This document shows positions 8,320 through 17,016 of a stretch of DNA of 64,000 nt, piece after piece. Source of the DNA: a virus; IMG/VR virus record IMGVR_UViG_3300037070_003613, positions 62,001-126,000 of that record. One strand, given 5' to 3'. A model generated the notes under the pieces. That model made no database searches, was not told where the DNA came from, and saw only the letters and a program-made list of their open reading frames with translations. Position numbers and translations under genes: made by a program. Numbering within the stretch: position 1 is the stretch's first letter; each line of letters opens with the position of its first letter.

Positions 8320-8793
8320 ATGCCAGCACCATCCGGGTCCTACGCCGTCGTTCGATCGAACGTCGCGACCACCACAGCGATCACCGTCATCCAGGTCGCC
8401 ACCCCGGCGAACGTGGCGATCGACATCATCCGTGCTTGGGGCGGGCAGTCGTCGTCCACGACGTCGACCGCGACCGCGCTCGGCCTCATCAAGAAGTCGG
8501 CCGCGGCGTCGGTGACGTCGCGGACCCCCGATCCGTTGACGGACGGTATGCAGGCATCGAAGTGCGTCGGTGGCGCCTCGGCGACCGGCATCAACGCTTC
8601 GGCGGAAGGCACCGACGCCGCGAACTACCTGTGGAACGAGGGGTTGAACATCGTCGGCAACGGCTGCCTGTACCTCCCGGTCCCCGAGGAACGCATCGGT
8701 GTCGGACCGTCCGAGTTCATCGGCTTGAAGCACTCCGTCGCCCCGACCGGGAACTGGCTGCACGGCGTCACGTTCCTAGAGTTCAGCTACTAG
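8320..8793 (+). CDS. Beta-rich virion protein (157 aa)
   Basis: Strong site GTAGGAGG precedes ATG 8320. The protein has strands separated by Ser/Thr-rich stretches (GGQSSSTTSTATALGLIKKS) and ends GNWLHGVTFLEFSY, typical of small phage capsid-decoration or fibre-associated proteins. No known domain recognised. A near-perfect terminator hairpin two bases after the stop closes this transcript. Confidence 0.5.
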   Translation: MPAPSGSYAVVRSNVATTTAITVIQVATPANVAIDIIRAWGGQSSSTTSTATALGLIKKSAAASVTSRTPDPLTDGMQASKCVGGASATGINASAEGTDAANYLWNEGLNIVGNGCLYLPVPEERIGVGPSEFIGLKHSVAPTGNWLHGVTFLEFSY

Positions 8794-8794
8794 A

Positions 8795-8819
8795 CCCCGC
8801 GAGCGGCGCGCTCGCGGGG
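8795..8819 (+). terminator. Strong GC hairpin terminator
   Basis: CCCCGCGAGC and GCTCGCGGGG form a perfect ten-base stem with a five-base loop, starting one base after the stop codon. Like the other terminators here it lacks a U tract. Confidence 0.65.
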
Positions 8820-8830
8820 ACTAAGGTCGG

Positions 8831-9070
8831 ATGATGGGCAAGCTCCTCATGGTCGGCCGCAAGCTGGCCGTGCTCGGCGTCGACATGGACCGCCCCCTCG
8901 GGCCGTGGCACATCATGCAACCCGGTCGTCACGCGATCCCCCAAGTCGGCGAACAAGGCAAGACGATCGGCACGGCCCTGTGTGGCCGGTGGGCGATCAC
9001 CAACGGATACGCAGCCGACTTCGCACCGCAAGGCCAAGAACTCTGCCCAGCGTGCTCCGAGAGGCTGTAA
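8831..9070 (+). CDS. Small zinc-ribbon-like protein (79 aa)
   Basis: Has an ATGATG start; TAAGGT ends six bases before the second ATG (8834), which suggests a leaderless message beginning there. The protein ends with ELCPACSERL, and ALCGRW lies about 25 residues earlier, so the three cysteines could hold a metal with one other ligand. MDRPLGPWHIMQPGRH resembles small phage proteins of unknown role. It sits between the terminator and the fibre genes, and its stop overlaps the start of a tiny ORF. Confidence 0.5.
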   Translation: MMGKLLMVGRKLAVLGVDMDRPLGPWHIMQPGRHAIPQVGEQGKTIGTALCGRWAITNGYAADFAPQGQELCPACSERL

Positions 9071-9111
9071 TGGCACCGCCGATCACACCGGCAGGGCTGG
9101 TGATCGGCTGA
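9070..9111 (+). CDS. 13-residue coupled mini-ORF
   Basis: ATG 9070 overlaps the preceding stop (TAATG), and its own stop overlaps the next start (TGATG at 9109-9113). It encodes MAPPITPAGLVIG. The double overlap suggests it carries ribosomes from the small gene into the large fibre gene, which lacks a ribosome site. The peptide may have no function of its own. Confidence 0.4.
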   Translation: MAPPITPAGLVIG

Positions 9112-11030
9112 TGGCCGCCGTTCTTGATGCAGCCTCCAATGATGTGTCGTCTGGTAGCTCGCACACGTTCAGCAAGACATGCACCGGGACAGCAACTAAC
9201 GGAATCCTCCTAGTCGCTGTCACCGTCAGCCACGGCTCGGGTGTCGGCACGGTGACACCGATGACCTGCACCTACGGCGGCGTGTCAATGACCGAGGTTC
9301 GATCCGGCACGGCATCGGGCACGCCCCTCTCAGGCTCGTCGGCCACGTCAGGTATGTGCTTGTTCTATCTGTTGAATCCGGCTGCCGGGGCGGCCAACAT
9401 CGTCGTCACCTACACCGGCAACTCACAGAGTTCCATCATCGCCGCATCGTCGTACATCAACTGCGGCGGCATCGAGAACGTCGCGTCAACAACGTCCAAC
9501 GGCGCTGCGAACTCGCCAACGTTGAGCATCACGTCAGCGAGAGGCAGCCGTGCCTTCTGCGCCGCAAGTCACGGTGACACGATCACCGGGGTCGGCACCG
9601 GAACAAACGAGCGCACACGTCGCAACGTCAACAACACCTTCGCTGGCAACAACATCGTCAGCGGCGACGAGGCTGGCGCAGCAACGGTCGACATGGACTT
9701 CACGTCCTCTGTCAGCGACCAGTGGGTGATGATCGGTCTCAATCTCAGGGCGGTGGCGATTGTCAATGACACCGAGGATGTCAACACCGGACTGGCCAAT
9801 CTTGTGTTCAGTGAGCCTGCCGGACTCGCCGTTGATGATCTGCTGCTGGCTTGCCTGGCGAGCTTTAGCAACGTCGGCGGTGTGATCGCTTCCCCTGGCA
9901 ATATCACTGGGTTCACGTCGGTTGTGACGACTACTGCCGACGACGGGACATCGACCATCATGGGGCGGCTCACTCGACGGGTGGCCGATGGGACGGAAGG
10001 GCCGACCTACACGTCGGTTATTGCTGACGGGACGGGATCGTCGGGCAAGCTGCTTCGGATCACCGGAGTTGACACCACCAACCCGGTCAACAACACGGGT
10101 TCGACTGAGGGCACCGGCACGACGCTCACCTTCCCCGTCGTGGCGGTCGTCGGCACGGCGGTGTGCCTGGCGGTCGCAATGGTCAATGGCAACGGCGACG
10201 TTTCGGGCGGGGCGACTGGCTGGACTCTATACGACGCCTACGACGGGGTTCCCGGTTCGGCGGCGATCTACTACAAGACCGTTTCCCCCGGCCAGTCCAC
10301 GAATGCCGCCACAATCGGTGGGCTGACTTCCGACACGTGGTCAGTGGACGTTGTACTGATTGCGGCGGCACATGTGCCTGTCTACGTCACCGAGACAACC
10401 GACGACAACGGTGCCGGTGGTGACATCTCGTTCACCGAGCCAGCCAGCTTGGCGATTGCTGATCTGTTGTTGGCTGACATGGTGAACTACGGATCAGGCG
10501 GTCCCAACCCCGGCTTGATCAGCGGCTTCAACAACATCGCCACCGTCAACGGCGGTGTCACCCACGTACGCTCATGCTGGCGTGTTGCTGATGGCACCGA
10601 AGGCCCGACGTACACATCGACCGTCGCTGCCCCAACAGATTTCTCTGGTGGCGAGTTTCTTCACATCACAGATGTGGACCCTACGACACCGATTCACAAC
10701 TTCGGGACGAACAGCGGGTCGAGCAGCACGTTGACCTTGCCGTCAGTAGCCAACACGTCAGGACTGACATGCCTGGCCGTCGCTTACATCGCTCCCGATG
10801 AGGCGATCACGGCGGACCCGGCCGGGTGGAACGTCATTGGCGGTGCAGGCTCGGGCCTGTATTGGAAGTACGTTGTTGACGGCGCATCGTCGGGGGCCGG
10901 GACTGCGACGGCTGTGGCGACGGCCGACTACTCGGCGGTCGTCGTCCTGGTCGTTGGCGTTCTCACCACCGTGCCACCGCCAGCCCTGATCTTCCCTCTG
11001 CCCATCCGCTCGGCGCTGCGTCTCAGGTAG
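9111..11030 (+). CDS. Fibre or spike protein with two homologous repeats
   Basis: 639 residues from ATG 9111, the coupled start; the open frame runs back to 8982 but would overlap two genes. Residues 1-210 form a beta sandwich common in phage appendages (SHTFSKTCTGTATNGILLVA and onward). Two tandem units of about 200 residues follow, each with a Phe-Ser/Thr-Glu-Pro-Ala strand, RVADGTEGPTYTS, and a GKLLRITGVD or GEFLHITDVD strand. The duplication implies a repeated receptor-binding or shaft domain. No enzyme motif. Most likely a tail or head fibre; the exact attachment is unknown. Confidence 0.65.
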   Translation: MAAVLDAASNDVSSGSSHTFSKTCTGTATNGILLVAVTVSHGSGVGTVTPMTCTYGGVSMTEVRSGTASGTPLSGSSATSGMCLFYLLNPAAGAANIVVTYTGNSQSSIIAASSYINCGGIENVASTTSNGAANSPTLSITSARGSRAFCAASHGDTITGVGTGTNERTRRNVNNTFAGNNIVSGDEAGAATVDMDFTSSVSDQWVMIGLNLRAVAIVNDTEDVNTGLANLVFSEPAGLAVDDLLLACLASFSNVGGVIASPGNITGFTSVVTTTADDGTSTIMGRLTRRVADGTEGPTYTSVIADGTGSSGKLLRITGVDTTNPVNNTGSTEGTGTTLTFPVVAVVGTAVCLAVAMVNGNGDVSGGATGWTLYDAYDGVPGSAAIYYKTVSPGQSTNAATIGGLTSDTWSVDVVLIAAAHVPVYVTETTDDNGAGGDISFTEPASLAIADLLLADMVNYGSGGPNPGLISGFNNIATVNGGVTHVRSCWRVADGTEGPTYTSTVAAPTDFSGGEFLHITDVDPTTPIHNFGTNSGSSSTLTLPSVANTSGLTCLAVAYIAPDEAITADPAGWNVIGGAGSGLYWKYVVDGASSGAGTATAVATADYSAVVVLVVGVLTTVPPPALIFPLPIRSALRLR

Positions 11031-11043
11031 GAGAATACGAACC

Positions 11044-11490
11044 ATGTCCCGATACTCAGCAGGAATGACAGCAGCCGGGGCTGGCACGTCCGGTGGAACT
11101 GGCCGTCCGATCTTCGGCATCCTCGCCACCGCCGCGGTCACACCCAAGGTCCGAGAGATCGGCATCTTCAACACCACCGCCACCGCCTGCGCGTACCGTG
11201 TCGTGGCGGTCACGGGCGGCACACCGGGAGCGACCGTCACCGCCTACGCGACGGACCTCGGCATCCTCGGCACTCCCACCTGTCTCGCCAAGCAACTGTG
11301 GACCGCCGACATCTCATCCGCGCTCGACACCGGCTACCGCATCCAACTCGGAGCCGCGGTCGGTTCGGGCGGCATCCTCACGTTCGGCGACAACGGGCTA
11401 CGGACCGCGCTGGGTTCGACCATCGCCCTCGCCATCCAGCCGATCGGCACGGGCCAAGTGTGCGAGGTCTACTTCGTCTGGGACGAGTGA
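11044..11490 (+). CDS. Small structural protein (148 aa)
   Basis: GTAGGAGAATACGAACC precedes ATG 11044. Small-residue-rich beta protein: GRPIFGILATAAVTPKVREI, then CAYRVVAVTGG and IALAIQPIGTGQVCEVYFVW. The pattern of short strands with Thr/Gly turns recalls the 157-residue protein at 8320, so both may belong to one decoration or fibre-associated class. Stop and next start share GTGA. Confidence 0.5.
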   Translation: MSRYSAGMTAAGAGTSGGTGRPIFGILATAAVTPKVREIGIFNTTATACAYRVVAVTGGTPGATVTAYATDLGILGTPTCLAKQLWTADISSALDTGYRIQLGAAVGSGGILTFGDNGLRTALGSTIALAIQPIGTGQVCEVYFVWDE

Positions 11491-11951
11491 GCTTGCGTGT
11501 CGTCGTGTCCGCCGCCAACAAGGACTGCCCCGCCCACCTCGCGTTGAACGCCGAAGGCGTCGACCACGACGTTGTCGGCCACGAGTTGAGTTACGCCGAA
11601 CAACTCGCCGCGTGGTGGCGCGACGGCGAAGGGTTCGTGTTGGTGGAGCATGACGTCGCTCCGTGGCCCGGCGCCATTGGACAACTGATCGGATGTCCCC
11701 GCGATTGGTGCGCCTACCGCTTTCCGAAGTACCAGCATCTGATCCGGTCGCTCGGCTGCGTCAAGTTCTCGACCCGGCTCGTTCGCATCTACCCGGATTT
11801 GCCGTACCGTTGGGAGGGCCTGGCGTTCAACGAGTTCGAGGGTCCGATGCTGTCAGCGATCGCCGACGTGTTGCGGGCCGAGTCTCCCGATCGCAAGCCG
11901 GTGTGTGAGCACTCGCCGCCCGTCGCGCACGTACATCGCGGGGAGGGTTAG
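11487..11951 (+). CDS. Putative glycosyltransferase-like protein (154 aa)
   Basis: Starts at GTG 11487, four bases inside the previous gene. Residues near 50-65 read FVLVEHDVAPWPGAI, where EHD could stand for the metal-binding DxD of a small GT-A fold. Later it has WCAYRFPKYQ and LGCVKFS, a pattern I associate with phage proteins of this type. If correct, it would transfer a sugar to a virion protein or host glycan. Its place between fibre genes supports modification of fibres, but catalysis is inferred from a few residues only. Confidence 0.5.
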   Translation: MSLRVVVSAANKDCPAHLALNAEGVDHDVVGHELSYAEQLAAWWRDGEGFVLVEHDVAPWPGAIGQLIGCPRDWCAYRFPKYQHLIRSLGCVKFSTRLVRIYPDLPYRWEGLAFNEFEGPMLSAIADVLRAESPDRKPVCEHSPPVAHVHRGEG

Positions 11952-12668
11952 GTGGGGTTCCCGGCGATCGAGACGACCAACGAGTCGAGTACGAACACGG
12001 CAGGCACCAGCCACGTCGTGAGCCTCCCGGCAGGGATCGTCGCTACCGACCTTGTGCTGGTCCTGATGGACATCGGGTCGACGTCGGCGACGCTCAACGC
12101 GCTCACCAACTGGGGCGAGATCCTCGATGAGTCAGCCGCCAACGGATTGAAGATCCTGTGGTACACAGGCGGTGGCGTCCCCAGCAACCCGACGTTCACA
12201 TCGTCGGCCAGCACGCGTGACGCCACGATCTCGTTGCGAATCTCGAACGCAGACAAGTCGATCACACCGCAAATCGCGACGACCGGCACCGGGACATCGG
12301 CGACGCCTGACCCGCCGTCAGTGACACCGACCGGGGGCGTCGTCAAGGACTACCTGTTCATCGTCATGGCCGGGATGGCGGGCGAGGAAGCCGACGACGA
12401 CACATGGGCCAACACGCCGCCCACCAACTACCTGCCGTCGCCGCCCTACCAGAAGTCGTGCGGCACCGCGGGCACCAACCTCGGTGGTCTGATCACCGTT
12501 GCCACCCGCCAGTTGAACACCGGGGCTGCACAAGATCCCGGCACGTTCGGTGTCGACGTGTCGGCCGCCTGGCGCACGCAGCACATCATCGTCCACCCCC
12601 TTCCGTCCATCATGCCGCCCGAAATCAAGATGCCGCCGATGGTGGCGCCCGCGAGGATCGGGTCCTGA
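11952..12668 (+). CDS. Fibre-like beta protein (238 aa)
   Basis: GTG 11952 abuts the preceding stop. The N-terminal half (VVSLPAGIVATDLVLVLMD, LTNWGEILDESAANGLKILW, ATISLRISNADK) matches the beta-sandwich unit seen in the 9111 fibre, so the two proteins are probably related. It ends with MPPEIKMPPMVAPARIGS, a Pro/Met-rich tail like those on phage appendage proteins. Stop and next start overlap (TGATG). Confidence 0.55.
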   Translation: MGFPAIETTNESSTNTAGTSHVVSLPAGIVATDLVLVLMDIGSTSATLNALTNWGEILDESAANGLKILWYTGGGVPSNPTFTSSASTRDATISLRISNADKSITPQIATTGTGTSATPDPPSVTPTGGVVKDYLFIVMAGMAGEEADDDTWANTPPTNYLPSPPYQKSCGTAGTNLGGLITVATRQLNTGAAQDPGTFGVDVSAAWRTQHIIVHPLPSIMPPEIKMPPMVAPARIGS

Positions 12669-15600
12669 TGGTCGCCTACAGGGTCCCCGCCCACAACCCG
12701 CCACGCCTCGCACCCCCGGTGTCGATGGCTGTCGGACCGTTGGCGGCACCACCGCTGACCATCGACATCCCGACCGGCGACATCACGTTCGCGACGGACA
12801 CCCCCCCGGTCGTCACGGTCGTCCCTCAACTTGACTCACTGCTCAACGACCAGTCACGCCATCACCAGACCGTCCACACAGCGGTGCGCCGCGACCCTGA
12901 CCGGTCTGCGATCTGGAATCACTCAACACGATCGAGATATCAGCAACCCCCGTACCTACGAATCATAGACAACTTCAACCGAGGGACCGTCGACCTTGGG
13001 TACAACTGGCGGTTCCCGGGGCCAGGTGTAATCGACCTCGGGCCGCTAGTCCCACTGTCCATTGTCTCTGACGTCGTGCCTATCAGTTCGCCGCTGATCG
13101 GGGGGATGATCTGGCGTTCCAACAGATTCGCCGACATCCAGTCCGCGGAAGTGACCGTCACGATGGGAAGCGGCGACGGGACCGCTGGCGTCGTGCTTCT
13201 CGCACGGGACGGCAACCTTGACAACTGCTTCATCGCTGTATGGCGCGTCGACAGTGGGATCGGCACCTACAGGGTCTACGCGATCGTCAACGGCATCTCG
13301 GACATCGGCACATTCGCTGTCGCCCCAACATCGGGCACCATACGAATCAAGGGCGAATCCACCGGGACCGGCGTCCGCCTCTACGCCGATGGCGTTCTCC
13401 AACTGACCCGCCTTGATGCCTCGTTCACATCGGGGGATGTGGGCATAGCGGGGTGGGTCTCGACGGGGTCTGCAATCACGCTCGATGACTTCTCTGCGGA
13501 GCCGAGCGTCGAAGACATCCCGAACCTGGCCTACGACCATCGCTTCCTGCGCGGCGACATATTCCGCCGCCCGAACCTCGGGTTGCAGCCGTACAGCCAG
13601 GCGTTGCGTCGGCGATTCGAGGCTCCGCCGTACGTCATCAATCAGGAAGACGATCTAGCACCGATGCTGGTTGCGCAACGACGACCAGCAATCCACGCCG
13701 CGGTGCGTCCACGGCCTGATCGCACCGCACACCGGGCCTCGCTTCCGCGTTACCACCAGTTGCCGCCATTCGTGCTTGACGTCGCCCTGACGATCATCAT
13801 TCCGGTCGCGGATCTGATCTTCGCCGGTGTCGCCCCCACGATCGCGGGAACGGGCACGGCGACCATTCCGATCCCGCCGGGCGACATCACGTTCGCCGGT
13901 GTCGCACCCGACGTCGCGGTCGGCATGGACCCGTTGCTGTACGTCGACATCAATCGTCGCCGTTGGGCGCTCGCCGCCGCGGGTCGTCGCGGCCCACCGT
14001 GGCAGCGACCCACCCGCACCCGCACCACACAAGCCGTTCAGATCGCGGCGCAGACCATCGCGATCCCGCCCGGCGACCTGGTCATCACCGGCGTCGCACC
14101 AACCGTCACCGGAACGGGCACGGCGACAATCCTCGAACCGACCGGTGCGATCACGTTCCTGGGCATCTCGCCGTTCGTCAGCGCGACCGGTGGCTTCAAC
14201 GTCCAAGTGCCGACAGGCGCGCTCACCATTGATGGCGTCGCGCCTGCGGTCACGACGGGCATGGACCCGTCGCTCATCGTTGACCAGAACCGCCGCCGCT
14301 CCACCCTCGCGATTGCCACCCGGCGAGATCCGGCTCGGCCGTGGCTGCGTTCACATCGCCTCAACGTTCCACTGGTCGCCTACCCGCAGACCATCGCGGT
14401 GCCGCCAGGCGACATCGTGCTCACCGGCGTCGAACCAGACGTCACCGCCGGGATGGACATCGCCCTCATCTACGACCAGAACCGGCGACGTTCCACAGTC
14501 AACACGGCTACCCGACGTGCCCCGGTTCAGCGGCCCGCGGTTCGGCGTGGCGGGACGATCCCGGGCGAAGCGCAGACGATCCCGATCCCACCGGCAGACC
14601 TGACCCTCGTCGGCGTGGCGCCGATCGTGGCGGGCACCGGCACGGCCACCATCGCCGTCCCACCAGGCGCTCTCACGATTACCGGCGTAGCGCCCGTCGT
14701 CACCGCGACGGGCACCGCCACGATCCCCGTCCCACCAGGCCCGGTCACCCTCACCGGCGTCGCCCCCGTGGTCACATCGACAGGGACGGCGACGATCCTC
14801 GCGCCGACCGGTCAACTGACGATCAACGGCATCTCGCCGTTCGTGTCATCCACGGGCGGCTTCAACGTCCAGATCCCGACCGGCGCACTGACACTGACGG
14901 GCGTCGCCCCGGTCGTTGCCGGTTCGAGTACCGCGACGATCCTCGTCCCGCCCGGTCTGCTCACCATCGACGGCATCGCCCCGGACGTCACGACCGGCAT
15001 GGATCCGGCGCTATACGTCGACGTCAACCGTCGCCGCTCGACGCTGGCCGTCGCTGTCCGCCGACTCCCCGCCCGCTTCTGGGTGCGGCAGAGCAAGCTC
15101 GACCCGAACCTGATCGCGTTCCCGCAGACGATCGCGATCCCACCAGGCGACCTCACTCTGACCGGTGTGGCCCCTGTGGCCACCGCCACGGGCACAGCGA
15201 CGATCCTGACACCTGTCGGTGCGCTCACCATCGACGGCGTCGCTCCGAGCGTTGCAGGCACCGGAACGGCGACGATCCTCGCCCCGGTCGGGCTGATCAC
15301 GCTCACCGGGGTCGAACCGACGATCTTCGCCGGGGACGACCCCGTCTACCTCGCCGACGCCAACGCCGCCTACCGGCAGGCGGTCAACACCGCCGCATGG
15401 CGCAACCCGGACGCATCGGCGCCGTGGAAGTGGATGCTGCGCCGCCGCCGCTCGGATCGGCAGGGCGGTCTGCTCCCATCCGCGGTCGCGGCGGGCTTCC
15501 CGCTCGTTCCGAATGTCAACCGCAAGCAGCAGTTGCAGGTCCGCCTCGTAGCGGCCCGACGCGACGTCAACACCGCCGCCCAACGCGTGATGGCGCAACG

Positions 15601-16711
15601 GTTCCACTCGGCACCGCCCGCCCCCGAAGCCCAGACGATCGACATCCCGACCGGCGACCTGACCCTGACCGGCGTCGAACCGGTCGTCGCCGGGTCGAGC
15701 ACCGCGACGATCCTCGCCCCAATCGGCGCGTTGACGCTGACCGGTGTCGCGCCGACGATCTCGGCCCCGGCCACCATCGCAATCCCGCCGGGCACGCTCA
15801 CGATCACCGGGGTCGCGCCGACTGTTACGCCGACCGGCACGGCGACGATCCTCGCCCCGGTCGGAGCGTTGACGCTCGCAGGCGTCGCGCCAGCCGTCAC
15901 CGTCCGAATCACCATCGCGATCCCGCCTGGCGCCCTCGCGCTGACCGGCGTCGCGCCGGTCGTGACCGCGACGGGGACCGCGACGGTTCTCGCCCCGACC
16001 GGGCAGATCACGATCAGCGGGCGGACGCCGACCGTCGCCGGGACCGGCACTCGCACGATCCCCGCGCCGACCGGCACGATCACGCTGACCGGGGTCGCGC
16101 CGACCGTCGACGCCAGCACCCGGATCGAGATCCCACCCGGACAGATCACGCTGACCGGTGTCGCCCCCGTCATCACCGCGACCGGGACCGCGACCGTCCT
16201 CGTCCCGACCGGCACGTTGACGATCAACGGTGTCGCCCCGTTCGTCTCCTCGACCGGCGGCTTCAACATTCAGATCCCGACCGGTCTGCTGACCCTGACC
16301 GGCGTCGCGCCGATCACGACCGGCGGAGCGGGCACCGTCACCATCCCGACCGGCACGCTGACCCTGACCGGTGTGGCACCGATCGTCACGGCCACCGGCT
16401 CGGCGACGGTGCTCGTGCCGACCGCTCAGGTGACGCTCTCGGGTGCCGCACCATCGGTGTCGGGCACCGGCGCCGCCACGTCGATCGAGATCCCGACCGG
16501 CGACATCATCCTCGTCGGCGCCGCGCCAGGGGTCCTGTTCCGCGGCACGGTCTCGTTGGAGGTCCTGGTCCCGACATGCACGCTCGAAGTGCTGGCGCCG
16601 ACCGTCGAACTCGAAGTGCTCACCCCGACCGTCGACCTCGACGTGTACGCCACCATCGTCACGCTCGAAGTGCTCGCACCAACAGTGGTGCTCACACAGT
16701 CAGCGGATTAA
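12668..16711 (+). CDS. Giant repeat fibre with lectin-like domain
   Basis: 1347 residues from ATG 12668, coupled to the previous stop; the frame is open back to 12404 but that part overlaps another gene. Residues about 95-280 form a concanavalin/laminin-G-like jelly roll (NFNRGTVDLGYNW, GVVLLARDG, GVRLYADGVLQL). The remainder carries about 28 copies of a 20-24-residue unit, P-P/T-G-x-L-T-L-T-G-V-A-P-x-V, separated in the first two thirds by Arg-rich modules such as NRRRSTLAVA. The C terminus changes to a ten-residue LEVLAPT repeat. It looks like a long thin fibre; its attachment point is not known. Confidence 0.7.
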   Translation: MVAYRVPAHNPPRLAPPVSMAVGPLAAPPLTIDIPTGDITFATDTPPVVTVVPQLDSLLNDQSRHHQTVHTAVRRDPDRSAIWNHSTRSRYQQPPYLRIIDNFNRGTVDLGYNWRFPGPGVIDLGPLVPLSIVSDVVPISSPLIGGMIWRSNRFADIQSAEVTVTMGSGDGTAGVVLLARDGNLDNCFIAVWRVDSGIGTYRVYAIVNGISDIGTFAVAPTSGTIRIKGESTGTGVRLYADGVLQLTRLDASFTSGDVGIAGWVSTGSAITLDDFSAEPSVEDIPNLAYDHRFLRGDIFRRPNLGLQPYSQALRRRFEAPPYVINQEDDLAPMLVAQRRPAIHAAVRPRPDRTAHRASLPRYHQLPPFVLDVALTIIIPVADLIFAGVAPTIAGTGTATIPIPPGDITFAGVAPDVAVGMDPLLYVDINRRRWALAAAGRRGPPWQRPTRTRTTQAVQIAAQTIAIPPGDLVITGVAPTVTGTGTATILEPTGAITFLGISPFVSATGGFNVQVPTGALTIDGVAPAVTTGMDPSLIVDQNRRRSTLAIATRRDPARPWLRSHRLNVPLVAYPQTIAVPPGDIVLTGVEPDVTAGMDIALIYDQNRRRSTVNTATRRAPVQRPAVRRGGTIPGEAQTIPIPPADLTLVGVAPIVAGTGTATIAVPPGALTITGVAPVVTATGTATIPVPPGPVTLTGVAPVVTSTGTATILAPTGQLTINGISPFVSSTGGFNVQIPTGALTLTGVAPVVAGSSTATILVPPGLLTIDGIAPDVTTGMDPALYVDVNRRRSTLAVAVRRLPARFWVRQSKLDPNLIAFPQTIAIPPGDLTLTGVAPVATATGTATILTPVGALTIDGVAPSVAGTGTATILAPVGLITLTGVEPTIFAGDDPVYLADANAAYRQAVNTAAWRNPDASAPWKWMLRRRRSDRQGGLLPSAVAAGFPLVPNVNRKQQLQVRLVAARRDVNTAAQRVMAQRFHSAPPAPEAQTIDIPTGDLTLTGVEPVVAGSSTATILAPIGALTLTGVAPTISAPATIAIPPGTLTITGVAPTVTPTGTATILAPVGALTLAGVAPAVTVRITIAIPPGALALTGVAPVVTATGTATVLAPTGQITISGRTPTVAGTGTRTIPAPTGTITLTGVAPTVDASTRIEIPPGQITLTGVAPVITATGTATVLVPTGTLTINGVAPFVSSTGGFNIQIPTGLLTLTGVAPITTGGAGTVTIPTGTLTLTGVAPIVTATGSATVLVPTAQVTLSGAAPSVSGTGAATSIEIPTGDIILVGAAPGVLFRGTVSLEVLVPTCTLEVLAPTVELEVLTPTVDLDVYATIVTLEVLAPTVVLTQSAD

Positions 16712-17007
16712 CCGGCGTGAGCGTTGTCGCCGGTGACGTTCGCCATCGGGACGACAGGGGTGCCCGGCTCGGGGGCGAGCAGGCCACGCTGCGACTTGAT
16801 GACCGGTGTCGAGCGGCGCACGATCGCGATCGCGGCGCCGATCCACGACACGACCTTGCTGCCCCACTTCGTGAACACCTCGGCCTTGTCGGACGGCAAC
16901 TCCTCGGCGACCTCGCCGATGATGATGGGGGCGATCAGAGCGGCGGCGACGAGCCACGTGTTGACGGCGGTGCCGAGCACCCTGATGCGAGCGATGAGAC
17001 CGTTCAT
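16708..17007 (-). CDS. Holin
   Basis: 99 residues; TAGGAGAACCAA precedes the ATG. One clear hydrophobic segment (TWLVAAALIAPIIIGEV) and a second amphipathic one (WGSKVVSWIGAAIAIV), then a polar Pro-rich tail. Size, topology and position directly after the endolysin gene fit a phage holin, which opens the membrane at lysis time. It is the last gene of the leftward unit; its stop overlaps the stop of the fibre gene on the other strand, so the two transcripts converge here with no terminator between them. Confidence 0.7.
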   Translation of the reverse strand: MNGLIARIRVLGTAVNTWLVAAALIAPIIIGEVAEELPSDKAEVFTKWGSKVVSWIGAAIAIVRRSTPVIKSQRGLLAPEPGTPVVPMANVTGDNAHAG

Positions 17008-17016
17008 TTGGTTCTC

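Noticed and set aside
8982-9110. Upstream extension of the 9111 fibre gene
   Set aside because: It overlaps two other ORFs and adds a low-quality sequence; the coupled ATG 9111 is better supported.
11487-11951. Firm assignment as a glycosyltransferase
   Set aside because: Only an EHD motif and general pattern support it; kept as putative with low confidence.
12404-12667. Upstream extension of the repeat fibre
   Set aside because: Lies entirely under the preceding fibre-like gene; ATG 12668 overlaps that stop exactly.
13800-16600. CRISPR-like spaced repeats
   Set aside because: Repeats are imperfect, in frame with one long coding sequence, and have no constant repeat/spacer lengths; no cas gene is present.
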